Assembly (NCBI RefSeq): GCF_050433445.1 | Contig: NZ_JBNPXF010000017.1 | Coordinates: 1 to 64,000 of the forward strand | DNA: 64,000 nucleotides | Direction of reading: 5' to 3' | DNA from: Kroppenstedtia sanguinis | GTDB taxonomy: Bacteria > Bacillota > Bacilli > Thermoactinomycetales > DSM-45169 | Shown here: in pieces, positions 7,238 to 15,725 of the stretch | Layout of the letters: each line of letters begins with the position of its first letter | How positions within the stretch are numbered: position 1 is the first letter of the stretch | Made by a program: the position numbers and the translations under genes | Notes under the pieces: model-generated | Told to the model about the DNA's origin: nothing | Seen by the model: only the letters and a program-made list of their open reading frames with translations | The model's database searches: none

Positions 7238-8008
7238 TCACTTGTCTCCCTCCGTCTGTTGCCAGCCAACAAACTGGTGGGCGGAATTAAACAGTGTCGG
7301 ATACACCATCAATCCCAACAAAATGCTGACCAGCGCACTGGATGCGGTAAAGGAGAACATCACCAACAACTGATAGCGAACCGCTTCCACCGGGCTCGTC
7401 CCGGCGAGGATCAAACCCGTCATCATTCCAGGGAGTTGAACCAATCCCACTGTCTTCATCGAATCGATCATCGGGATCATCCCGGCCCGAATCGCCCGAT
7501 GGGTAGCCCTGCGACTGGCTTGCGCTCCAGTTGCGCCCAGCGAGAGTGCCACCCAGATCTCTTCTTTCATCGTCTCCGCATTTTCTTTTATCCGGTTCAA
7601 CAGGAGAGAGGAGACCACCATCGAATTGCCCACCAGCATGCCACTGAGGGGAATCAAAGTCTGGGGGCGAGGTTCAATCATATCCAACAAAAGCATCATC
7701 CCCAATGTAAAACCGCATACAGTTGCGATGGTGACAAAAACCCGGGTAAAAATCCAAGGTATACCGGCTCCCCGGGATGCTGAGTTCCGGGCTGCCACTG
7801 TGATAGACAAAAGGATCATCCCCAGAATGTAATACCACTGATCCGCAGCAAAGATCAATTGCAGTACGTAACCGATCGCCATCAATTGAATCCCCGCCCG
7901 AATGGTGGCGATCAAAATATCCCGCTCCAACTTCAATTTCAACCAGAGGGATAGAACCATGGCAATCAGTATAAACCCTAATGTGGAGAGGGTTGCGGTG
8001 GCGCTCAT
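7238..8008 (-). CDS. fetB: FetB/YbbM-type ABC permease
   Basis: The 256-residue integral membrane protein (about seven spans) belongs to the UPF0014 family typified by E. coli FetB, whose FetAB complex is linked to iron export and peroxide resistance. The family block GATGAQASRRATHRAIRAG lies near residues 165-185. The ATG at 8008 overlaps the fetA stop as ATGA, a sign of coupled translation, and is preceded by AGGTG. A longer reading from 8053 would run far into fetA. The transported substrate here is inferred from the family. Its 3' end faces gerD across the MITE-like element. Confidence 0.8.
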   Translation of the reverse strand: MSATATLSTLGFILIAMVLSLWLKLKLERDILIATIRAGIQLMAIGYVLQLIFAADQWYYILGMILLSITVAARNSASRGAGIPWIFTRVFVTIATVCGFTLGMMLLLDMIEPRPQTLIPLSGMLVGNSMVVSSLLLNRIKENAETMKEEIWVALSLGATGAQASRRATHRAIRAGMIPMIDSMKTVGLVQLPGMMTGLILAGTSPVEAVRYQLLVMFSFTASSALVSILLGLMVYPTLFNSAHQFVGWQQTEGDK

Positions 8009-8676
8009 TTCTTCACCTCTTCCAAGATCAACTGTCCCTCCTCCAGTTTCCATAACAGATCAGCCATTCTTTCCGCTTGCTCCCGCTGGTGGCTGATCAA
8101 CAGAACGGTGCGACCCAAATCCCGTACACGGATCATCATTTTTTCCACCGTTTCAGTACTTTGGGGATCGAGGGAGGATGTCGGTTCATCCAACATCAGG
8201 ACAGGGGAATTCAGCATCAAAGAGCGGGCCAGATTGACTCGTTGTTTCTCTCCTCCCGACAAGCTATCCACAGGCCTCTTCAGAAAGGACTCTGACAATC
8301 CCACCTGTTTCAGCACCCCTCTCATCTGATCCGCTGATGCCTTTTCTCCTTGAAGAGACAAAGGGTAAGACAGGTTTTCCTCGACAGTGTCCAAAAACAA
8401 AATCGGAGTTTGATGAACATAATGTATCTCCCGCCGCAGATGAACCGGGTCCCATTGGGTCAGGGGAATCCCCAGGTAAGTGATCTCCCCTTCATCGGGA
8501 TTTTCCAGGCGATTCAGGAGACGAAATAACGTGCTCTTCCCTGTTCCTGAGGAACCCATAAAGACGGACAATCTCCCCTTGGGAATCTCAGCAGATATCT
8601 TATTCAGAGGGGTTACAGTCCCATGGGCGCTCGGGTACCCTTTGCTCACCTCATCGATTCGGATCAACTCTCCCAT
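8005..8676 (-). CDS. fetA: FetA/YbbL-type ABC ATPase
   Basis: The 223-residue ATPase has Walker A GSSGTGKST (about residues 42-50), the signature LSGGEKQR (near 140), Walker B VLMLDEPTSSLD and an H-loop LISHQ. It should energise the FetB-type permease encoded directly downstream with a 4-base overlap. The ribosome site AAAGGAG lies 8-9 bases before the ATG. A strong hairpin lies only about 19 bases upstream, leaving almost no room for a separate promoter, so expression may depend on read-through from salA. This pair separates salA from gerD, which are neighbours in B. subtilis. Confidence 0.85.
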   Translation of the reverse strand: MGELIRIDEVSKGYPSAHGTVTPLNKISAEIPKGRLSVFMGSSGTGKSTLFRLLNRLENPDEGEITYLGIPLTQWDPVHLRREIHYVHQTPILFLDTVEENLSYPLSLQGEKASADQMRGVLKQVGLSESFLKRPVDSLSGGEKQRVNLARSLMLNSPVLMLDEPTSSLDPQSTETVEKMMIRVRDLGRTVLLISHQREQAERMADLLWKLEEGQLILEEVKK

Positions 8677-8694
8677 ATGCCCATCTCCTTTCTT

Positions 8695-8727
8695 TCCAAA
8701 ATAAAGACACCGGCGAGGGCCGGTGTC
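8695..8727 (-). terminator. Terminator or attenuator between salA and fetA
   Basis: GACACCGGC / GCCGGTGTC (8706-8714 and 8719-8727) is a perfect 9-bp stem with a GAGG loop, followed on the minus strand by TTTATTTTGG. It ends about 19 bases before the fetA start. Confidence 0.75.
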
Positions 8728-8810
8728 GGTGGCTTCATCGCTCCTTCCGATTCGCCATCAGGATCCTTGGTATCTGCTGATTTCCTTCTCTGTGACCGAC
8801 GGGATCGCGT

Positions 8811-9926
8811 TCAGACCCGGTTCGATACTTTTCGTGCCAGTTCGCGGTAAAGTTGACCTGTTGGACTCCCCTCTGCATATATAGATGGGGAAAACTCAGG
8901 GTCCTCAGGATCACCGTTGTCGGGAGCCCCGAGGGGAATCTGGATGAGCAGTTCCGTATTCAATTCTTCAGCCAGTTTTCTACCCCCGTCCCGGCCGAAT
9001 ATGTAGTCGCGGTTTCCACAGGAAGAGCACTGATAATAGGCCATATTTTCGACCACACCGAGAATCTCATGTTTTGTATGGATGGCCATCGCTCCTGCCC
9101 GGGCGGCCACAAAAGCGGCGGTGGCATGAGGGGTGGTAACTAATAGTTCTTTGCTTTGGGGTAACATCTGTTGGATATCGAGGGCGACATCTCCAGTTCC
9201 CGGCGGCAAATCCAGGATCATATAATCCAGCTCTTCCCAAGCCACCTCCTGGAAGAAGTTGCGCAACATTTTGCCCAACATGGGCCCCCGCCAGATGACA
9301 GGCGCATTTTCCTCCACGAAAAAGCCCATGGAGATCACTTTAACGCCAAAGCGTTCCACAGGATAGATGGTCTTATCCACTACCGCAGGGCGCTCTTCAA
9401 TCCCCATCATATCCGGAACACTAAATCCGTAGATATCCGCATCAATCACTCCGACCCTTTTTCCTTCCCGGGCCAGTGCTACAGCCAGGTTGACGGCAAC
9501 CGTGGACTTTCCAACGCCACCTTTCCCGCTGGCAACCGAGATAAATTGGGTGGGAGAGTCTTTAGACAAGATGGAAGGAATCTGATTTTCCTGCTGCAAG
9601 GCAGGGCGGCCAGCCGCCCGGCGTGTACGAACCTTTTCTTGATGTTCCCGACGAATCCTCTCTGCCAAAGCATCCTGTTCTTTAGCAGAGAGTGTGTCAA
9701 ATTCAATCTCCACTTGGTCAACGCCAGCTTGGCGAAGAGTGGCAACCACCTTTTCCCGAAGGAGTTCCCGATGTGAAGAATCTTCGGAGAAAAGCATAAC
9801 GGTCAAGGCCACCCGATCCCCAAAGATCCGAAGGTTGCGGACCAGGTTCAGTGCCACCAGATTGTGCTTCAGCTCTGGCTCTTCCACTTTCCGGAGTGCT
9901 TCCAATATCTCTTCAACGGTCAGCAT
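8811..9926 (-). CDS. salA: Mrp/NBP35-family ATPase (SalA-like)
   Basis: The 371-residue protein combines an N-terminal MIP18/DUF59-like domain (about 1-90) with a deviant-Walker P-loop ATPase: SGKGGVGKST at about 118-127. A CSSC pair in YQCSSCGNRDY suits Mrp proteins, which carry or insert Fe-S clusters; in B. subtilis the orthologue SalA is a regulator that represses scoC. The ATG at 9926 follows GAGGTG by 9 bases; an upstream extension to 10037 runs into cwlD and lacks a ribosome site. It lies after cwlD, as in B. subtilis. Which role dominates here cannot be told from sequence. Confidence 0.85.
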   Translation of the reverse strand: MLTVEEILEALRKVEEPELKHNLVALNLVRNLRIFGDRVALTVMLFSEDSSHRELLREKVVATLRQAGVDQVEIEFDTLSAKEQDALAERIRREHQEKVRTRRAAGRPALQQENQIPSILSKDSPTQFISVASGKGGVGKSTVAVNLAVALAREGKRVGVIDADIYGFSVPDMMGIEERPAVVDKTIYPVERFGVKVISMGFFVEENAPVIWRGPMLGKMLRNFFQEVAWEELDYMILDLPPGTGDVALDIQQMLPQSKELLVTTPHATAAFVAARAGAMAIHTKHEILGVVENMAYYQCSSCGNRDYIFGRDGGRKLAEELNTELLIQIPLGAPDNGDPEDPEFSPSIYAEGSPTGQLYRELARKVSNRV

Positions 9927-9981
9927 GGGCTCACACCTCGATGACTGTGACATTTTCATTTTCAACCTGATTATAACACAC

Positions 9982-10719
9982 TTATTTATCCCCCATCTTT
10001 TGTGAATCCTCCACCGAGTAATAACGAAGAAGACCATTGTAGATCGCGGAGGCTACTTTCTTCTGATAAGCTCCCTCCCCCAGCATCCTCGCCTCGGCAG
10101 GATTGGATAGGAATCCGACCTCCACCAAGGCTGCAGGTACAGGGGATGTCTTCAGTATGTAGACCTCGCCGCTATATCGGGCCTTCCGATCTGTGTTATC
10201 CAGGTTGCGAATCAGTTCGGACTGGATACTTTCCGCCAATTTTTTATTGGCCTCCATTGTGGGGTAGTAGAAAGTTTGGGCACCGGACCAACGGGGAGAA
10301 GGGATCGCATTGAGATGAATGCTGATAAAGACATCTGCACCGCTGGTCTTGACTATACGGGCCCGCTCCATCAAATCAGTCGCCTTCCGCCTTCGTTGAC
10401 TGGCACCCGCCAAATCCTTGTCAACTTCGCGGGTCATAAACACCAGTGCACCTGATTCCTGTAGATAATCTCGAAGTAGAAGGGAAATCTTCAGGGTTAC
10501 CTCTTTTTCCTGAAGCCCCTCCCGACTGACCGCCCCACCATCATAGCCCCCATGTCCCGGATCCAATACAATCACCTTGCCAGACAAGGGCATACTCCAT
10601 ACATTTAAATTGCCTGGAATGCCATAAGTGGCCGCCACCCACAGGAAGATAGCCGCCAATGCCGCCCCTATCCCTAAGCTTATCTTCCGCTTTCGCGACC
10701 ACTCCCCCCGTTTCTCCAT
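9982..10719 (-). CDS. cwlD: N-acetylmuramoyl-L-alanine amidase CwlD
   Basis: The 245-residue Amidase_3 enzyme makes the muramic-delta-lactam of spore cortex, which cortex-lytic enzymes recognise during germination. A membrane anchor near residues 12-32 is followed by zinc ligands in VLDPGHGGYDGGA, the Glu of KEVTLKI and the His of SIHLNA; the catalytic Glu is in LVEVGFLSN. I chose the ATG at 10719 because GGGGGGAG lies 9 bases before it; the in-frame ATG at 10755 has no ribosome site and overlaps a possible promoter -10. salA follows after 55 bases. Confidence 0.9.
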   Translation of the reverse strand: MEKRGEWSRKRKISLGIGAALAAIFLWVAATYGIPGNLNVWSMPLSGKVIVLDPGHGGYDGGAVSREGLQEKEVTLKISLLLRDYLQESGALVFMTREVDKDLAGASQRRRKATDLMERARIVKTSGADVFISIHLNAIPSPRWSGAQTFYYPTMEANKKLAESIQSELIRNLDNTDRKARYSGEVYILKTSPVPAALVEVGFLSNPAEARMLGEGAYQKKVASAIYNGLLRYYSVEDSQKMGDK

Positions 10720-10754
10720 CAGAGCCGACTCCCCCCGCAGATTCATTTGATTCA

Positions 10755-10783
10755 TATATATGGGACGAGTCGGGTCCTTATGT
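10755..10783 (-). promoter_or_regulatory. Possible sigma-E/sigma-G promoter of cwlD
   Basis: The minus strand reads ACATAAG (10783-10777), then CATATATA (10762-10755) with 14 bases between. This resembles sporulation promoters (ATA, then CATAnnnT). It is 35 bp before the chosen cwlD start, and cwlD is sigma-E/sigma-G controlled in B. subtilis. The match is partial. Confidence 0.3.
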
Positions 10784-11250
10784 CAGAGGATCCCCCGCTT
10801 CCGCAGTCGGATTCCGTAATCGACGCCCTGGATAAACCAACGGGATGTGACTTCTTCAAAAAAATACATGACCGACTGGACGGTCCATTCGTCCAGCTGC
10901 CGAAAGACATCCATTTCCTCGGCGATTTGACCGATCAGTCGACCGCCCTCGTATCCAAAAACTCGGTTGCACCAACGCCTGCGCACAGAGGCAGGCAGAC
11001 TGGGGGGACATTCTACTTCTCCTTTTCTGCTGGCTTCCATGCCGGAGACATAAGCTTCAAAAGCTAATCGGTATGCTGCCTCATCGATCGCTACCCGTTG
11101 CGGTGTGGCTAAAAAGTTGACAGCAGGCTCCAACACACTGTCGATCAACCGGGACAACTTCCCCCATGGAAATCCGTAGAGAGCCTCCTGTCTCATTTTT
11201 TCCACTCGATTGAGGCGCCACACCTCCAACCAAACTACTTTACTCACCAT
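10783..11250 (-). CDS. Conserved protein, probably YbaK (DUF2521)
   Basis: I do not recognise a functional motif in this 155-residue soluble protein. It is rich in Trp, Arg and Glu, looks mainly helical, and has no signal or membrane segment. Its place between rpsI and cwlD, same strand, is that of ybaK (DUF2521) in B. subtilis, and the size agrees (about 147 residues there). The ATG at 11250 follows AGGGGGG. Position beside cwlD suggests, but does not prove, expression in sporulation. The assignment rests on synteny. Confidence 0.55.
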   Translation of the reverse strand: MVSKVVWLEVWRLNRVEKMRQEALYGFPWGKLSRLIDSVLEPAVNFLATPQRVAIDEAAYRLAFEAYVSGMEASRKGEVECPPSLPASVRRRWCNRVFGYEGGRLIGQIAEEMDVFRQLDEWTVQSVMYFFEEVTSRWFIQGVDYGIRLRKRGIL

Positions 11251-11321
11251 GAACCCCCCTGTTCGGAGTACCCATAGTGTTGCCGGAGAGTTCAGGGGTT
11301 ACTTTTGTAAAATCAGGCATT

Positions 11322-11344
11322 AAAAAAACCCGCCAAAGGCGGGG
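11322..11344 (-). terminator. Terminator of the rplM-rpsI operon
   Basis: CCCGCC-TTT-GGCGGG on the minus strand is followed by seven T residues (11328-11322). It lies 17 bases after the rpsI stop. Confidence 0.85.
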
Positions 11345-11360
11345 ACTTTCGATATACCAT

Positions 11361-11753
11361 TTACCGTTTGGAGAATTGGGGAGCGCGGCGAGCCTTTTTG
11401 AGACCATACTTTTTCCGTTCTTTCATCCGCGGGTCCCGTGTCAGAAAGCCGGCTTTTTTAAGCGTCGAGCGCAATTCCGGGTCCACTTTCAGGAGGGCCC
11501 GGGCGATTCCGTGGCGAATCGCTCCAGCTTGACCGGTGAAACCTCCACCGTCCACATTGACGAGGACATCATAGCGATTCACCGTATCGGTCAGAACCAA
11601 GGGTTGTTTCACAATCGCTTTCAGGGTTTCTAGTCCGAAATAGGTGTCCATGTCCCGACCGTTGATCACCACGCGACCATCACCGGGCACCAAGCGGACA
11701 CGGGCGACAGACTCCTTGCGACGGCCGGTGCCATTAAATTGGACTTGTGCCAA
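11361..11753 (-). CDS. rpsI: Ribosomal protein S9
   Basis: The 130-residue 30S protein ends with the lysine/arginine-rich tail KKARRAPQFSKR, whose last residues reach the peptidyl-tRNA in the P site. The start is TTG (LAQVQFNGTGR), with AAAGGAGG upstream; no ATG is available at that position. It is paired with rplM 19 bases upstream and closes this small operon at a hairpin terminator. Length is normal for the family. Confidence 0.97.
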   Translation of the reverse strand: MAQVQFNGTGRRKESVARVRLVPGDGRVVINGRDMDTYFGLETLKAIVKQPLVLTDTVNRYDVLVNVDGGGFTGQAGAIRHGIARALLKVDPELRSTLKKAGFLTRDPRMKERKKYGLKKARRAPQFSKR

Positions 11754-11772
11754 AATCAGTTCCCTCCTTTAC

Positions 11773-12210
11773 TTATCCTCTGACTTCCCATTTTTCGGGT
11801 TTTTGCGCTTCATGGGGATGTTCCGATCCCGCATATACTTTCAATTTCTTTAATTGCTGCCGTCCAAGGGAATTCTTCGGCAACATGCCTTTAACAGCCT
11901 GTTCGATCATGCGATCCGGACGGTTTTCTCGGAGATCACCGGCGGAAACGGCTTTGATTCCACCTGGATAACCCGAGTGACGATAATACATTTTCTGCTC
12001 CGCTTTTTTGCCAGTCAAGCGAACTTTGGAAGCGTTGATGACAATTACGAAATCACCGGTATCCACGTGAGGCGTATATTCCGGCTTATGTTTCCCCCGC
12101 AACAGGGTGGCCACTTCCGTGGCGACGCGACCCAGGGGCTGATCCGCAACGTCAACCACTACCCATTTCCGTTCCACCTGGTTCGGTTTGGCCATGTATG
12201 TGGTTCGCAT
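11773..12210 (-). CDS. rplM: Ribosomal protein L13
   Basis: The 145-residue protein is an early assembler of the 50S subunit and binds 23S rRNA. It shows the family blocks WVVVDVADQPLGRVATEVA and HKPEYTPHVDTGDFV. Two ATG codons stand in tandem; the second (12210, MRTTYMAK) gives the better distance from GGAGG and matches the usual N-terminus. A sigma-A promoter and a structured-looking leader of about 105 bases precede it. Confidence 0.97.
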   Translation of the reverse strand: MRTTYMAKPNQVERKWVVVDVADQPLGRVATEVATLLRGKHKPEYTPHVDTGDFVIVINASKVRLTGKKAEQKMYYRHSGYPGGIKAVSAGDLRENRPDRMIEQAVKGMLPKNSLGRQQLKKLKVYAGSEHPHEAQKPEKWEVRG

Positions 12211-12320
12211 CATTTTCCCTCCTCGTATCAGAGACAGATAAATCTATAACATCCCAACATTTTTTTCAACCGTGCGCCGAACATGTTTCCACCGGGGCAA
12301 GTGGAAAAATACCAACGCTC
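12211..12320 (-). promoter_or_regulatory. Untranslated leader of rplM, possible L13 leader
   Basis: About 105 untranslated bases separate the promoter from rplM. They can form a hairpin around TTTCCAC...GTGGAAA and contain CGGCGCACGGTTGAAAAAAA. An autoregulatory L13 leader is known at this place in Bacillales; I infer that type from position and cannot confirm the consensus by eye. Confidence 0.45.
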
Positions 12321-12349
12321 ATATTACACCAACAAGGGTGAGAAGTCAA
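12321..12349 (-). promoter_or_regulatory. Sigma-A promoter of rplM-rpsI
   Basis: The minus strand has TTGACT (12349-12344), a 17-bp spacer and TAATAT (12326-12321). It lies just after the truA stop codon. Confidence 0.8.
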
Positions 12350-12362
12350 GAGATGGGATTTT

Positions 12363-13121
12363 TCACGGTTTCCCGCTCCAGGGGGTGTAACCCACTTTCA
12401 TCAGGGTCAAGCCCTCTGGAGGAAAGGTTTTCCCTGCAACGGATCGGTCTTTCGCCTGCAGGATCTCCCCCATTTCTTCAGGGGAGATTTTCCCGGCTCC
12501 GATCTCTACCAGGGTTCCCGTGAGGATTCGTACCATATGGTAAAGAAAACCGTTTCCCACCACTTCCATGGAGAAAATCCCGGGGTCCACTTCCTTCACT
12601 TCACAGCGATATAAAGTCCTTCTCCGATCCTTCACCTGAGCCCGAGCTGCGGAAAAAGAAGTAAAGTCATGAGTGCCCAACACGTATCCGGTCGCCCTCT
12701 GCATACGGACACAGGAGAGAGGGTAGGGATAATGAGTTTGATACCGGCGACGGAAAAGATCGGGTAGCGAGGATGTATCAATCGTATAGCGGTAATGTTT
12801 CCAACAGGCGTCATGTTGGGCGTGAAATTCCAGAGGAACCTCATTCGCCTCTGTCACCAGCAAATCCCGCGGGAGGGAAGCGTTGAGCAGACGTACCCAG
12901 CGCTCTGTCGGAATCGGAACCGAGGTTTTGAAATGAATGACTTGCCCCAGTGCATGAACTCCGGCATCTGTGCGCCCGGACCCGATGACAGAGATGCTCT
13001 CTCCAGTCACACGAGTGAGGAGCTTTTCCAAGGTTCCTTGTACGGTCCGTTTTCCCGGCTGACGCTGAAAGCCGGAAAAGTCGGTGCCGTCATAAGCTAC
13101 CGTCAGTTTGATTTTACCCAC
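12363..13121 (-). CDS. truA: tRNA pseudouridine38-40 synthase TruA
   Basis: The 252-residue enzyme makes pseudouridine at positions 38-40 of the tRNA anticodon stem-loop. The catalytic Asp is in GSGRTDAGVHALGQ (about residues 48-61), and NGFLYHMVRILTG is the conserved C-terminal block. The start is GTG with GGGAG 6 bases upstream. It is the last gene of the run from ecfA1 and lies 17 bases behind ecfT. The next gene, rplM, has its own promoter. Confidence 0.95.
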   Translation of the reverse strand: MGKIKLTVAYDGTDFSGFQRQPGKRTVQGTLEKLLTRVTGESISVIGSGRTDAGVHALGQVIHFKTSVPIPTERWVRLLNASLPRDLLVTEANEVPLEFHAQHDACWKHYRYTIDTSSLPDLFRRRYQTHYPYPLSCVRMQRATGYVLGTHDFTSFSAARAQVKDRRRTLYRCEVKEVDPGIFSMEVVGNGFLYHMVRILTGTLVEIGAGKISPEEMGEILQAKDRSVAGKTFPPEGLTLMKVGYTPWSGKP

Positions 13122-13137
13122 AGTCGACTCCCTCCCG

Positions 13138-13932
13138 TCAGTCCCGCAACCATACTAATCCCACCGTGAGCAGAGCCAATAGCAACAGAGTGACCGTATC
13201 CGCTCTTCCCCAATGTAACTCCCGGATCCGCGTCCGCCCTCTGCCCCCTCTGTAGCCGCGGGCTTCCATCGCCAAGGCCAGATCTTCCGCCCTGCGAAAA
13301 GAGGAGATAAATAACGGGATCAGGACTGGAAGATAGCTTTTGGCTCGCTTAAACAGTCCCCCACTTTCAAAGTCCGCCCCCCGCGCCCGCTGCGCTTTGA
13401 TAATTTTATCCGTCTCTTCCCATAAGGTAGGGATAAAGCGAAGGGCGATCGACATCATCAATGCCAATTCATGGGCGGGAACGCCAAATCGGGTTAACGG
13501 AGATAAGAGACGTTCTAGGCCATCTGTCAAGGCGATGGGGGAAGTGGTCAGAGTTAGCAAGGTCCCCATCAGAATCAAGATGAGAAAACGCAGGGAGATC
13601 CAGACCGCTTGCAGAGCTCCATTTTTATGGATCACGAGGGGCCCCCATTCCAGAATCACCCCTCCACCCTGGGTCAACCAAAGATGGAGAATCCCCGTCA
13701 GCAAGATCAGGTACAGAATCGGCTTCAACCCCCGCAGGATGTTTCTCAGGGGAACACCGGACCCTACCAGCGCCCCTACTGTCAGACCTGCCAGCAAGCC
13801 ATAGCTAGCCCCATTATTGGCGAGGAAGACCACAACCATAAAGCTGAAGACGAACAGTAGCTTGGCTCGGGGATCCAACCTGTGCAGAGGGGAGTCACCC
13901 GGTACGTATTGTCCCAGAATGGGATTTTGCAT
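13138..13932 (-). CDS. ecfT: ECF transporter transmembrane subunit EcfT
   Basis: The 264-residue membrane protein is the shared scaffold of energy-coupling-factor vitamin and metal transporters; it joins the two ATPases to exchangeable substrate-binding S components. About five spans are visible. The two coupling Ala-Arg-Gly motifs are present as AQRARGADF and AMEARGYRG. The ATG at 13932 overlaps the ecfA2 stop as TGATG. No S component is encoded nearby, so this is a group II (shared) module. Confidence 0.93.
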   Translation of the reverse strand: MQNPILGQYVPGDSPLHRLDPRAKLLFVFSFMVVVFLANNGASYGLLAGLTVGALVGSGVPLRNILRGLKPILYLILLTGILHLWLTQGGGVILEWGPLVIHKNGALQAVWISLRFLILILMGTLLTLTTSPIALTDGLERLLSPLTRFGVPAHELALMMSIALRFIPTLWEETDKIIKAQRARGADFESGGLFKRAKSYLPVLIPLFISSFRRAEDLALAMEARGYRGGRGRTRIRELHWGRADTVTLLLLALLTVGLVWLRD

Positions 13933-14795
13933 CAACGGGTTCGCCCCCGTTTCCAACGGAAGAGGATCTCTCGTTCCAGTGCATCCAGGGTCAACAGTCC
14001 CGCCGGCAATGGCGGATCCAACTTTTGATTAAGGCGAAGCGTCAATTGCGCCACCTCCGGCACTTCCAAGCCCCACTCTTCCAACTGCTCCCCTTGGGAG
14101 AAGACTTCAGCCGGGGTTCCTGCAAAGGCCATTTTTCCCTGATGCATGACAAAGATCTTTTCTGCGTACTGAGCCGCCTCCTCCATGCTGTGGGAGACGA
14201 GAATCACCGTCATCCCCCGCTCCCGGTGCAAAGCGTAGATCCGGTTCAAAAGCTCACGTTGTCCGACAGGATCCAATCCTGCCGTCGGTTCATCCAATAT
14301 CAGGATCTCGGGTTGCATCGCCAATACACCAGCTACAGCCACCCGACGCATTTGGCCACCACTTAACTGAAAGGGTGAGCGCTTGGATAAGTCCAGGCTC
14401 AGTCCCACCCAGTCCAGAGATTGCTCCACGCGCCGATCCACTTCCCTGTCACTCAGGCCCAGATTTCGCGGACCATAGGCAACATCCTTAGCTACGGTTT
14501 CCTCAAACAGCTGGTGTTCCGGATATTGAAACACCACCCCCACCCGGCCTCTAAGTGCGGACAAATCCCGACTGTCGGGGCTGATCTCCACCTCTCCCAC
14601 TCGAATCCGTCCCCCGGTAGGGGGCAACAGACCGGCAATATGCTGAATCAAGGTGGATTTTCCCGAGCCGGTAGCGCCCACCACGGCTACGATCCCTCCC
14701 GAAGGGATCTCCAACTCTACCCCCGACAAAGCGATCTGTTCAAAGGGAGTGCCAACCATATAGATATGGGTCAAGTCTTGGATAACAATGTCCAT
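13932..14795 (-). CDS. ecfA2: ECF transporter ATPase EcfA2
   Basis: The 287-residue ABC ATPase has Walker A GATGSGKST (about residues 40-48), a Q-loop VFQYPEHQLFEETV, the signature LSGGQMRR and Walker B LILDEPTAGLD. It pairs with EcfA1 to power EcfT. Its start overlaps the end of ecfA1 by 25 bases and its stop overlaps ecfT, so the three are translated as a coupled set. The order A1-A2-T between rplQ and truA is that of B. subtilis (ybxA-ybaE-ybaF). Confidence 0.93.
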   Translation of the reverse strand: MDIVIQDLTHIYMVGTPFEQIALSGVELEIPSGGIVAVVGATGSGKSTLIQHIAGLLPPTGGRIRVGEVEISPDSRDLSALRGRVGVVFQYPEHQLFEETVAKDVAYGPRNLGLSDREVDRRVEQSLDWVGLSLDLSKRSPFQLSGGQMRRVAVAGVLAMQPEILILDEPTAGLDPVGQRELLNRIYALHRERGMTVILVSHSMEEAAQYAEKIFVMHQGKMAFAGTPAEVFSQGEQLEEWGLEVPEVAQLTLRLNQKLDPPLPAGLLTLDALEREILFRWKRGRTR

Positions 14796-15622
14796 AGATC
14801 ATCCACCAGCTCTTCCATCCCGGTGATCTCTTCCTTGATGGGCATGCCCCGGCGCCGAAGCCGTTCCTTTAATTCTGCTGCAATCGGCATCTCAAGGGAC
14901 CAATTAGCCAACTGTTCCCCTTTGCGGAACAACTGAGCGGGGGGCCCGTCCCATTGGGATTCTCCCCCCACCAGAACCAACACCCGCTCTGCACGATAAG
15001 CTTCTTGAGCGGAATGAGTGATATGGATGAGGGTGGTTCCTCTGCGATGAAGTTCCCCCATCACTTGCAGCACTTCCCGCCGCCCTAAGGGATCCAGCAT
15101 GGAAGTGGATTCATCGAAGATGATCACCTCCGGCTGCATGGCGATCACCCCGGCGATGGCTAGTCGTTGCTTCTGCCCCCCAGAGAGATGATGAGGAGAA
15201 GCCTCCTCTAATCCCGTCAAACCCGTGCGTGCCAATACCTGACGGATCCGGAGCAACATCTGTTCCCGCGGGACCCCCAGATTTTCCATGCCAAAGGCCA
15301 CATCATCCTTCACTGTCGTCCCCACGATCTGATTATCTGGATTTTGAAAAACCATCCCTACTTTGCGACGGATTTGCGACAAGTCCTGATCGTTTGTAGG
15401 GTCCAGTTCTCCTACGTGGACTTTCCCTACAACGGGAGTCAACAATCCGTTTAGCAGTTTAGCAAGGGTGGATTTCCCAGAGCCATTGGGTCCCATGACA
15501 GCCAGATATTCTCCAGGCTCCACCTGAAGATTCAATCCGGTGAGGATCCATTCCGGATCAATTCCTTCCCCCGGGGAATCATAATGAAAACCTACCCCGT
15601 CCAACTGCAGGATTGGCGCCAT
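14771..15622 (-). CDS. ecfA1: ECF transporter ATPase EcfA1
   Basis: The 283-residue ATPase carries Walker A GPNGSGKST, Q-loop VFQNPDNQIVGTTV, signature LSGGQKQR and Walker B IIFDESTSMLD; Ser in place of the usual Pro after the catalytic Glu is typical of EcfA1. The ATG at 15622 has GAGGTGG 5 bases upstream; a GTG three codons earlier lacks a ribosome site. A terminator separates it from rplQ, so transcription may come by read-through or from an unrecognised start. Confidence 0.93.
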   Translation of the reverse strand: MAPILQLDGVGFHYDSPGEGIDPEWILTGLNLQVEPGEYLAVMGPNGSGKSTLAKLLNGLLTPVVGKVHVGELDPTNDQDLSQIRRKVGMVFQNPDNQIVGTTVKDDVAFGMENLGVPREQMLLRIRQVLARTGLTGLEEASPHHLSGGQKQRLAIAGVIAMQPEVIIFDESTSMLDPLGRREVLQVMGELHRRGTTLIHITHSAQEAYRAERVLVLVGGESQWDGPPAQLFRKGEQLANWSLEMPIAAELKERLRRRGMPIKEEITGMEELVDDLWTLLSKT

Positions 15623-15656
15623 CTTATCCACCTCAGGAACCTATATTTCTCCATAA

Positions 15657-15696
15657 AGAAAAAAGGGCAGATTTCAGGACCGGAACGATCCTGCCC
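15657..15696 (-). terminator. Terminator of the alpha operon, after rplQ
   Basis: The minus strand has GGGCAGGA ... TCCTGAAATCTGCCC (15696-15665) and then TTTTTTC. It lies about 30 bases after rplQ and before ecfA1. Confidence 0.8.
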
Positions 15697-15725
15697 TCTC
15701 CCTTTGTTCCAGAAAAATGATTTTC

